Positions 50,000 through 60,027 of a stretch of DNA of 64,000 nucleotides are shown here, piece by piece. The notes under the pieces were generated by a model, which was not told where the DNA came from, made no database searches, and was given only the letters and a program-made list of their open reading frames with translations. Position 1 is the first letter of the stretch. Each line of letters starts with the position of its first letter. Source of the stretch: Parapristionchus giblindavisi (lineage: Eukaryota > Nematoda > Chromadorea > Rhabditida > Diplogasteridae); the NCBI GenBank assembly GCA_943737045.1, contig CALSFV010000655.1, positions 186,001 to 250,000 of the forward strand, written 5' to 3'. The position numbers and the translations under genes were made by a program.

Positions 50000-51809
50000 C
50001 TACTCTGGTTTTTATTTCCCACTGGTCCCCCAGTAGATTTCCCAGTGGGGATGGAGCTAGGGGACCAGTGGGAGATTTACTGGGGGACCACTGAGAAGGG
50101 GAGAGGCACTGGGGGACCAGTGGGAGAAAATTTAGTGCCCCAGTGGGGGAGTGGGCGTGGTCTTGCACTGTGATATTGTAGTGAAGAGGATTATAGTGAA
50201 ATGATTGTTTATCCAAGTATGGACGATACGAATGCATTCGAATTAATAAACAATAATAAAATAGCATAACTAACTCAACAAAGTAACTATTACATTACAT
50301 AATAATCTAGAGCTTGTAAATATGAAATCTCAAAGATACTAGGGGACCAAAAGTTTGTTCGTTTTGTCGGTCTGAATATATTGAAAGATTAGGGGAGGGG
50401 CATATAACAATCGTTAATCATTACATAACATTAAAAAAAAGATACTGTTGTAGCATAGAAAGAGATCAAAGGACATAAACTAGTGATCAAAGATCACTTA
50501 ATCCTCTTAGCTGGTCATCTTCTTAATATCCTTCTGATTCATTGATCCGTTGAATGAATCATGCTGAACATTCTTCTAAGTCATAAACTTGACGACTCCC
50601 TCACATCTTGCTCTTTCCATACCAACTGAAAAGTATTGATTTTTTAAATAACAATCTTCCAATTCGTCATCCGTTTCAATCTATTTAACCTGACTATTAA
50701 TAATCCTATACGAATTGTGCATTGTGATTTCAAAGACTTTGTTAAGCTGATTTCAACGATACATCAGTTATCGATTTTCGTCAACACATGGCTTAGAAAA
50801 ACGCGTATTCTTTTTTTTTTCACTCGTTGCAAGACCACTCAATCGGAGTAGAGCTGCCAGAAGGTATGAATGGATCTATGAGTGGAATACCATTCGTTAG
50901 AGGTCAAGGAAACGAATGCTCATGAGCAATTTTATTTTTCTTAGCATGCAATTTAATCGGTAGGAAAATAACTAGGATCGTAAATGAACAAGTGGAAGAA
51001 CTCACAATATTCAGTTGGCTGGCTGCACTATGCCCATGAAGCGAAAAAGTTAACGCTGGACTTGCTGAAATTAGAATTAATTAGCTAGCATTGCATTTAT
51101 AGAGTAAGATACGCAGAACTTTGGAAAGCTACAAAGTAGTTAATATTTCTATAAAAACAATTCAGTAAATAAGTGACCATGCAAACCCATTGGCGAAATA
51201 TATGTGAACATTCAGTCCTCCAAGTGTTGTTCCAACTCAAAAAAAATACCCAAAATTTAAAATCTTCAGGCTCGTAGCCATAAACGTAATAAGTTGAAAG
51301 AGAGTAATAAGTTGACATGAATGATGATGTATGAAGACTGTTCTTTTCAGGTTTTCTATACTTTTATCAACAAATAAAATTAACTTAAGGAATAGTTAAA
51401 TAGAAAAATATACCTTTCTCCGGTTCATCATCCGTTGATCTCGACTACGCGTCGGCATATTGCCCTATTGAACTTAAATGAAATTATACTTATTTCATAG
51501 AATTGGTAAAATAAAACATATAAATAAGAAAAAAATTTAAAGACGCCGAACGCAACGCTCATGCCAAGAGCCGCAGCGCGTCCAATGAATAGCACACTTT
51601 GTCAAATGTATCACGAGCGCGCAGTTTCATACTCGTGGTCGCATGGTTTTGTCTGGGGGACCAGTGGGAGATTTACTGGGGGACCAGTGGGGAGAAATGC
51701 GCCCAATCTGTCATCTTTAGAGCACTCTCTTGTCCTGGGAAACCAGTGGGGGAGCAAAACCACGCCCACTTTTGCTGGGGCCCCACTGGGAGAAAAAAAC
51801 CAGAGTAGC
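50000..51809. mobile_element. Possible transposon with ~160 bp complex inverted ends
   Basis: TACTCTGGTTTTTATTTCCC at 50001 faces AGAAAAAAACCAGAGTAG ending near 51808. Inside both ends the word CCCACTGGTCCCCCAGT and its complement recur several times (about 50020-50160 and 51655-51790), with GTGGGCGTGG / CCACGCCCAC at corresponding depths. The interior (50170-51640) is unique and AT-rich with no transposase. The two ends could instead be separate copies of one short repeat. Confidence 0.5.
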
Positions 51810-53474
51810 AGCCAAGGGCCAAGAGTGAGCCAAAGAAGGAGGAACCGAGAGCAAGAGCGAGGGTGCAAAGGAAAACGCTGCGTGAATCATATCAAACACG
51901 TGCAGAGACACACAAGTGTTGTTGATATCAATCCCTCCCTCCAACCCTCTCCAAGCATTTGCTCAGTACGAAAAAAATCCGAGACAGAGTACATAAAATC
52001 AAGCAGAAATACTCTCACTTCCCTGAATCAGGATCAAAGCCGACAGTTACAGTAAGCCTACCAGGCAGTATAGTTGGTGCGTGCTCCAGCAATCAATGAT
52101 ATCTCATTGTCACAATCAGAACAGACATAACATACAACCCTCAGCAGTCACTGCGGATGGTGAGAAACGGGAAATCAATCAATAAATCAATCAATCGATA
52201 AATACAGCCATAATACTGAAGTTCAGTAACTGAACCAGCAGCGTTAATTAAAAAAGGAAGGCCGTGCCTACCACCATGTCATTAACACTCGATCAATCGA
52301 CATTACATGATAAATACATAAATCTAATTGACAGTGAATACGAGAGAGGAAGAGAGGGAATGGTAGAGAGATCTTGGAGAGATAGTTAGAGAAATAGTAG
52401 AAGGTGGCAAATTATATGATCATCTAAAAACCATCGTAAACTTCACAAAAACACACTGGCATCATACATTTTCACACCCTCATAATGATCGACCCACTAT
52501 ATTCGGCTCATTTTCAGGATTGGCCCATGATATAAGAATAAGCAACTTGGAACGAAATGAGCACGTCGGAAACAAACTAAACGAGAGAATGAATAGCTCC
52601 AGAGGAGAAGAATAATGGAGAAACTCCATCAAATGTAGGGACAAGAGGCACGGACGCAATAACAATGATACAGAAGAATCTAGAGAGAGATAGAGATAGA
52701 GCGAGCGAGAGAATTGAAGAGAGAGATAGAGAGAAAGAAAGATGACAATGATGACAAAGCTATCTCGCAATCAATCTCTCTCTTAATTATATAAATATAC
52801 ACAAATCTCGCCGATTTGTGCATGTTCGCGGTCGATTAAACACATTTCGAAATAACATTTCCAAGGAACAAAAGAGACCAATACGCATGCTAAACCGCCA
52901 AAACTCCTGCATTTATTGTGCAAGATTACCCATAATATCATGTAAACACACGGGGGCATACTCACTCTCACCCACTAACTAACCAACACTGTGCACAATA
53001 CTACTCTACTACGTGTCTCCAAGGCTATCCATCAATCAATACGTATTTGTATGACTAATGCGGTGGACAGAGACAGAAAGATATAGCTATAGAGAAGGGG
53101 AAGAGAATGGAAAACGACATAGAGAGCGAGACGAATAGATAATAAGAACAGAGAAGAAAACAGAAAGAGAGAGTGCTAAGGATAGAAATAGAGAAATAAA
53201 GAGAGATTCAATAGAGAAACCTTGCATGCAAAGCAGAGCACATGCGTTCCAAATACGGATCATATCAAGATATCTCTCTCATCCCGTACAGTCATATGGT
53301 TTTTCACTCTACGTTCCATCTCTCTCTCTAACCCCTTCCTCTTCCCCAACCGGTATCGATCCATCGATCAACAAGATGATGGGGGGGGGGGGGGAGGGGA
53401 TGGTTGGATGGGTGTACATACACGCACACAGATACGAACGGACCACCCTTATACATATATTAGATGTATCAATT
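51810..53474. other. Intergenic, purine-rich
   Basis: No exon supported. Contains AGAGAGATAGAGA-rich tracts at 52330-52400, 52680-52740 and 53080-53215, and a G14 run at 53381-53394. Confidence 0.5.
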
Positions 53475-54692
53475 ATAAGAGAGACTAGCTGACTCAGTGA
53501 ACATATTTTGCTTATGGCTTGGCACTTGGCCAAAAAGTGATAGGAACCGATCGGGCCCAAATTGTGCATAGGTGTAGTATGGGGTGGCATGAGATCACAG
53601 ACGGAGTTAGGGTTCGTCATATCTGCTCCTTCGCTAAATAACGTAAGTTCCACATAATGGCATCAAAATTTCAAAGTTTACGGATTCGTTCGATATGTGT
53701 ATGCGACGAAGGGTAATAATAAGCAGGTAAATTACACCAAGTCTCATCCCGGTCCAAAACCGTGAGGCCCAGAAAAATTTTTAAAAAACAATAAAAAATT
53801 TGTTTTATTTTTTGTCTTATTTTTCTTACAAATGCCTCTCGGTGGGTGACTTTTTTTATTTCTTTAATTTGATGAGTATTCATTAATGTAACTCATACAT
53901 GAAAATGAACTAAAACAAATGGGTACAAATTTGCCTTCTTCCCGAAAAACCACGACTAATTCGCCTTTTTATCGCAAACTGACTACCGTAATGCAAAGGC
54001 GGAATTTCAAAATACTTCATTTTTTATATTTTATCGAAAAATAGTGTAATATTGCTCCTTAGATATTCAGATATCAAACAAATTATAAAAGAAAACAATA
54101 ACATAATACCGAAAACGAATGTAAACATACAGCGATTGCCAAATTTTGAATTTCCGCGTTTGTATTACCGTAGTTGGCGCACCATTTATCGGCTCAGTTT
54201 ACGATAAAAAGGCGAATTAGTCGTAGTTTTTCGGGAAGAAGGCAAATTTGTACCCATTTATTTTAGTTCATTTTCATATATGAGTTTCATTAATGAATAC
54301 TCATCAAATTAAAGAAATAAAAAAAGTCACCCACCGAGAGGCATTCGTAGGAAAAATAAAACAAAAAATAAAACAAATTTTCTATTGTTTTTTTATATTT
54401 TTTCTGGGCCTCACGGTTTTGGACCGGGATGAGACTTGGTGTAATTTACCTGCTTATTATTACCCATCGTCGCATACACATATCGAACGAATCCGTAAAC
54501 TTTGAAATTTTGATGCCATTATGTGGAACTTACATTATTTAGCGAAGGAGCACATATGACGAACCCTAACTCCGTCTGTGATCTCATGCCACCCCATACT
54601 ACACCTATGCACAATTTGGGCCCGATCGGTTCCTATCACTTTTTGGCCAAGTGCCAAGAGAATGTCACTTGAGCCAGATAGTCTCTCATAAG
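53475..54692. mobile_element. Large foldback element E, ~1.2 kb
   Basis: Outer ends ATAAGAGAGACTA...GCTTGGCACTTGGCC and GGCCAAGTGCCAAGAG...TAGTCTCTCATA are inverted. Arms of ~500 bp are nearly identical (CGATCGGGCCCAAATTGTGC, ACGGATTCGTTCGATATGTG, CGTGAGGCCCAG), meeting near 54083 across a short AT-rich centre flanked by TACCGTA/TACGGTA-like words. The mirrored ORFs 53883-53671 and 54293-54505 (MNTHQIKEIKKVTHREAF...) are the same arm sequence and not a supported gene. Confidence 0.88.
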
Positions 54693-55659
54693 GTATTGTA
54701 AGCGGAAATTGAAAGGTGCACCAAGTGCCCGAATGCAAGTAACCATGTATACAATAGGTGTTGAACATGAAACCAACTGGTGGAGACACATTAGAACTGC
54801 GAACAATTCACAGCACTTCGGACAGCTGAGATCATTCCCTCATCAGTCGAGATTAACCACTAATGCTTCAACCCAAATCAGTAATCAGCATCAATCAATC
54901 AATCAATAATCCACCGTATATATCGATCGATCAATATCACACAAAATAGACAAGGATTTAATGATCATTGCGCTAGAACAGGTATGAGGCAGTGATAGAC
55001 AGATATGATAGGATGAGAGATAGAGATGAAGCCCATAGGACATTAAGACAATGGATAAAAGGGTGGAGGAAATGAGGAAGATGAAAGGGACAAGGAGATG
55101 AAAGTAGAAATGAACGAAAGAGAAGCAAGCAGTTAAACGATGAGAAGCAGACCGGAGCAAGGGATAAAAGGGCTCTCACAAGATCTCGTGCCGTAATTCG
55201 GTTCCGTCTACGTTGCACAAAATATTAAAATTTAGAAGAATTCGACGAAAATTTTCATGCTAACGGCAGTAACAATCCACTCTATACTATAAACCCTAAA
55301 CCATACGCTATCGGAAGTCGCATTGATTATTATAAATCCCGACGAACTAAGTAATAGACGCTGATACACGAATCGGGCAGGTGACAAGCAGGAGGAGGAT
55401 GACGGAGTCGAAATGTCGTCCGCGTTTCAGCCGTTCTCTCCCCCTCCCTCTCCTTCTCTCTCTCTCTCTCCATCTCTCCCCCTCCCTCTCGCCAACCACT
55501 CTGTCATTGCTAATCTGACACAACTAATCGATACAGTAAACATCGACCCCGTGATTAATTGTTAGTTGGACAAATCCCAATCACTTCAATTGGAGGGAAA
55601 ACAGGCAATATCTACGGACCACGGCAATAGAATAAAATTAGATCAAGGAAGAATGGCCT
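54693..55659. other. Intergenic sequence
   Basis: Nothing coding supported. Includes CAATCAATCAATAATCC near 54892 and a C/T-rich microsatellite-like stretch at 55430-55492 (CTCTCTC and CCCCTCCCTCTC words). The ORFs on the minus strand at 54903-55218 are CT-rich low complexity. Confidence 0.5.
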
Positions 55660-55894
55660 ACACAGTCTGTGTCCTCCGTAGCCAACTGGTTTGAGTGCGG
55701 GATTAGCTTTTGGAATGTCGTGGGTTCGAATCCCCCCTTGTACAATTTCTTTTGCTGTATTTTTTCTTTGCTTTCCAACATGCAGTTTCAAAGTCAAACT
55801 TCATCTTCAACAACAACGATTGGTGGGCATCGTGCCTGAAACAGGATCCATGGACGCTATATGGTAGAATTGACGGATTTTTTTTTCCTCTCGA

Positions 55895-56179
55895 ATGGAG
55901 TTCGACTATGACCCAGTGTCTTCCAAGGCTGTTTCTGTCCAGATCGCCCTCACCTTCGTCCCCTCCCTCTCCTCCCATTTCACTCGTGACTCCCTCAAAG
56001 CGTCGGAGATGAGGTGGGTTGATCGCATCGTTATGATGCTTCGTGGAGCGGAGACGGGAGAGTTGACGGTGCGTGAAAAGGTGGAGACGGTCAAGGAAGA
56101 CACGGAGAAGACAGTGATGTGGAGTGGGACTTCGATGAACCGAGTGCTCTACCGAAGAACTAACGGCATCTGTGGATAA
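55895..56179 (+). CDS. Coding-like ORF between the arms of foldback F (94 aa), unknown
   Basis: MEFDYDPVSSKAVSVQIAL... through RWVDRIVMMLRGAETGELTV to a stop. It stands out from surrounding DNA by G/C-rich third codon positions and a charged, non-repetitive protein, and a good donor (GATG/GTGAGT) lies 12 nt after the stop in another frame, hinting at an exon with alternative ends. A second short exon-like piece (VDIEALTYYGKTG, 56726-56764) follows the nested element. I do not recognise a family; it may be a gene fragment captured by the foldback, or chance. Confidence 0.3.
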   Translation: MEFDYDPVSSKAVSVQIALTFVPSLSSHFTRDSLKASEMRWVDRIVMMLRGAETGELTVREKVETVKEDTEKTVMWSGTSMNRVLYRRTNGICG

Positions 56180-56237
56180 AGGCGATGGTGAGTATTTTAT
56201 TGTTTGTGATTGATTGTTTTTATTCTCACTCACGACA

Positions 56238-56695
56238 CACTCACAGAAAATTCCCTTAGGGAATTTTTCCGCGTACAATTCCCTTAGGGAATATTTCCCT
56301 GGTCTACTGAGAATGCCTTATATGTAAGGCAATTTTTACTAGGGAATTATTCCCTTAACAAATTGCCTTATATATAAGGGATTTCCAATGCATGTATGAG
56401 TGCTTCCGACTACAGCTATCATCAAGTTTTATGAGAGTCCGAACATGTCCACATGGCTTAGTGGCAAGACTGTTGTGTAGCGATCCGAACCTCGTAGGTT
56501 CGATTCCTACCCAGTGCGAATCAACTTTGCCAATTTTTCTTATTGTTTAAATCTATTTCAAATCCCTTAAATGTAAGGCAATAATTCCCTTATAGGTATG
56601 GGAAATAATTCCCTTATATAACTGGGAATAATTCTCTTGGGGTACCTTAGCCAGGGAATTATTCCCTTACAGGTAAGGGAAATTTCTGTGAGTGC
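56238..56695. mobile_element. Short TIR element (~458 bp) carrying a tRNA-like core
   Basis: Ends CACTCACAGAAAATTCCCTTA and TAAGGGAAATTTCTGTGAGTG are inverted. Both flanks are full of short AAGGGAATT / AATTCCCTT palindromes. At 56446-56522 the centre has an A-box match TGGCTTAGTGG and a perfect B box GGTTCGATTCC about 45 nt apart, but the acceptor stem does not pair, so it is tRNA-like rather than a tRNA gene. Nested inside foldback F. Confidence 0.65.
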
Positions 56696-57080
56696 ATGTA
56701 TTTGCAAGAGTCTAGCAGTCATGAGCAGGTAGACATCGAGGCGCTCACCTACTACGGCAAGACAGGTACCGGCCCTTCCAGTTCTATACTACTGTATCCT
56801 ATCCATGCTACCGTATCCGATCTACGCAACAAAAGCTATCGTATTCACCACTTATACCGAAATCCGTCAATTCTACCGTATAGCGTCCATGGATCCTGTT
56901 TCAGGCACAATGCCCACCAATCGTTGTTGTTGAAGATGAAGTTTGACTTTGAAACTGCATGTTGGAAAGCAAAGAAAAAATACAGCAAAAGAAATTGTAC
57001 AAGGGGGGATTCGAACCCACGACATTCCAAAAGCTAATCCCGCATTCTAACCAGTTGGCTACGGAGGACACAGACTGTGT

Positions 57081-59984
57081 TCTTAGAGTGTTTGACACTA
57101 TTCCACGGGGCTCGCGCCCAAATTTCCATCACATTTTCATAATCGATTTTCGGTACCAAAGAAGCAAATATGCGGACATTTCAAAACAGTTCTGTGACCC
57201 CCTGGGAGGTCCTAGTCGACCTGTGTCAACGAATTTAGCACTGAGTGTCCGCGACATTTGTGGTTCCCTTGTTACTGTTCAAAACCCCTCGAAACAACGT
57301 AGTAAAAGGCGAGAGAGTGTGCGAAAAGATTAGAGTATCATTCCCGTCTCGCAACTTTTGTGTGAACAAAGACCACATTGGATAAGGGGGGGGGGATCGA
57401 TAGACGTTCCGATGTAGACAAGCGTGAGACCAGACTTCACATACCATTAATAAATGTAAAGGTGAGAGGGAGAGGGAGAGGGAGAGGGAGAGAGGGAGAG
57501 AGAGAGAGGAAAAGGGAGAGAATAGGATGGGAAAAACTGGAGGTAAAGAGACGCTGAGAAAATGCGTGCAAGTGAGACAGCGGAAGAGGAAGAATAGAGC
57601 CAGAGAGAGAAAGATATGAAAGAATGTGAAAGTAGAGGTAGACAATAGAGAATTGAGAATAGAAGAAGAACATGAAAGAGAGACTGACGAATTGAAGAAG
57701 TAGAGAGGGAGAGGGAGAGGGAGAGAGAGCGGAAGAGAGAGGGAGACAGACATTTTAATCTCCCTCTCCACCTCCTTCACCTCTAGTCCAGTTATTTAGT
57801 CGTGGTGGAAGTTGGAAGTAGGAAGAAGAGACGAATCCGCGTGTCAAGAGTTCGAGAGATAGAGGGAAGGGAGAGAAGGAGGAGTGTTGGACAGGGAGAG
57901 AGAAAGAGGGAAGAGAGAGAAAGAGAGAGAGGGAAGAAGGTGAGGGAGAGGAAGAGGGAATGGGAGGGGAGAAAGAGAGAGGAAGATGAGAGAGAGGCAG
58001 AGAAATAGGAGGCCAAAGTTCGACAGAGATAACAGGACAGCAGGAACTGATGAGAGGACAGAATGAGAACTTGTGAGTGTGTGAGTAGAGAGCCGAGTAC
58101 TTTATTCTATTCCAGCTAGGTTACTGTATTCTGTAGTCATCAGAAGTTCCCACAGGCAGGAGGAAGGAGTGCGTAAAAGAGAGTTTAAACACCCCGCGTT
58201 TCTTTTCGTAGCTTTTGAAACACCCCATAATGCATACGGCACGGAGAGGTAGAGGGATAGAATATGCAGAAGAAGAAGAGGACGAGGAAGAGGGGCAGAT
58301 GGATGGAGAGAGAAAGAGAGAGATGCAGGGGGTAGGGGGAGAGAGACATGGGACAGTAAAACGCAGCTAAATCAAGTGAAACATCTACAGTTACCATACA
58401 TTGCCATACCCTCGCAGTGCGAGGATTGACCCACTATATAAGGCCATTTTAGGGCACTTGATAAAAAAATTATGCTAAAAATGACGATTTTTAAGCGAAA
58501 ATAACGAATTTTGTGAATCAACCCACCCTATTTCGAGAATTGACCCTCTATATAAAATAAATGGCGAGGGTACCGAAAATGTATGACAGTTACTGCTACC
58601 GAGGTTGGAATGGAGAAAATAGAGTTTACTATATCATGGATGATACTAACCAGAAAGATTATATTACTAACGTGATGGATGAAGGGTGGGCGCGTGAGTG
58701 GAATTACAGAGGGATAAAAAAGAGGAGGGGTAGAGTAAGAGGTAGAGGGAGAGAGATGGAGACAGAGAGAGAGAGAAAAAAGGTGAGGAGGAAGAGGAGG
58801 AAGAGAGAGGTAGAGGAACAGGGAGAGAGGAAGGAAGAGAGAGAGGAGGAGAAGAGGGAGAGGGAGAAAGGTAGAGGAAGAGAGGAGAGGTAGAGGAAGA
58901 GGGAGAGAGAGAGAGAGAGAGGAAGAGGGAGAGGAGAGGTAGAGAAAAGTGGGGAGGTAGAGGGGGAGGAAAAGAGGAGGAAGAGGGAGGAGGAAGAGGG
59001 AGGAGGAAGAGGGAGAGGGAGAGGGGGTGTTGACCACGAGATCCTGGGTGCGATGAGAATGCGTCGAGAGTTGAAAACGAGAGGGGAGAGAGGGAGAGGG
59101 GAGAGAGGTAGAGAGACGGACAGAGATAGAGAGAGGGGGAGAGATAGAGTTAGACAGAGTTAGAGGGAGAGTAGGAAAGATAGAGAGAGGAGAGAGTTAG
59201 ACAGACAGTCAGACAGAATATAAAGTGAAATGGAGAAATGAGTGTATAAACATACAAGATATCATAGAGACCGCGCAGAAGAACGAAAAATAGTATCGCA
59301 TCTATTTTTTCAAAATCTCTCAAAACATAAAATACGTTCAAGAATTCTGATAAATGAGCTGTTCAAAAGTACGAAAATAAACGAAAGAGGCGAGAGAGTA
59401 TGTGTAACGAGGAGATTTTCCTCCTCTTTTCGCATTTTTTTCAGCAGAACACGGATATGACATCATGCACCGCAAGGAATACGGTAACCACTTAATTTAA
59501 CTCTCTATTACCGTCTCTCTCTTGTATATCAATGGAATGACGATAACAATAAGTTGGCAATTAGATGGAAACGGAATACTACTGCTGTCATGAGAAATGA
59601 ATAGTAGTGCGCTCGGCAAAACCCGAAATCACCAGGCGCCATCCATTGATATGGGGAGGGCTATGCTAGCTTGCTCGCCCTCTCCCTCCCCATTCTTTCT
59701 CCCTCTCCCTCTCCTTTTATGATAGAAGGAGACCAAAGCGAAGATCGTCCGGGACCAGTAAATAACCAGACTATTTACCGGTTCTCAGTATATACGGTTC
59801 TCGGCAAGATTTCAATACAGATGAGGTACATCTTGTGAAGAGTACAGGAAGATGAAGAGGGGCATACTATGGAGACCAAAAAAATATCTCAAGTATAACA
59901 GTCAATTCGATTAGTATCTAGAAACATGACAGCAAGCAACATTGAAGAGTTGCTATCTATTTTTTGAGGGAGGGAGAGGGAGAT

Positions 59985-60027
<43 letters not shown>

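Larger units (their letters stand above)
55660..57080. mobile_element. Foldback F: inverted pair of a tRNA-derived repeat, ~1.4 kb
   Basis: A ~215 bp sequence at 55660-55882 is repeated inverted at 56866-57080 (ACACAGTCTGTGTCCTCCGT...; GGTTCGAATCCCCCCTTGTA; TTCAAAGTCAAACTTCATCT; GGATCCATGGACGCTATA). Each copy starts with a tRNA-like head: A box TAGCCAACTGG and perfect B box GGTTCGAATCC, 5' to a unique tail. This is the layout of a tRNA-derived SINE. The ~980 bp between the arms contains a coding-like ORF and another tRNA-like element, each described separately. Confidence 0.75.

Noticed and set aside
51414..51458. Possible first exon MPTRSRDQRMMNRRK on the minus strand with a GTATAT donor
   Set aside because: It cannot be joined in phase to the only nearby coding segment at 48696, and 15 codons alone are too weak.
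51561..52055. 164-codon ORF on the plus strand near the CCCACTGGTCCCCCAGT repeats
   Set aside because: Its codons are largely made from the repeated GGGGACCAGTGGGAG word; no family similarity.
53671..54505. Paired ORF MNTHQIKEIKKVTHREAF... on both strands
   Set aside because: It is the same arm of foldback E read twice; Lys/Ile-rich, AT-driven, no family resemblance.
55667..55745. Candidate tRNA gene with perfect B box
   Set aside because: The acceptor and anticodon stems do not pair and the sequence continues into a repeated tail; treated as a SINE head.
56446..56522. Candidate tRNA gene with A and B boxes
   Set aside because: The 5' and 3' acceptor strands do not complement and the anticodon arm is poor; kept only as a tRNA-like core.
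57235..57780. 181-codon Ser/Leu/Pro-rich ORF on the minus strand, and similar ones at 58528-59037
   Set aside because: Translations of GA/CT microsatellite-like DNA; length is due to absence of stops in repeats.
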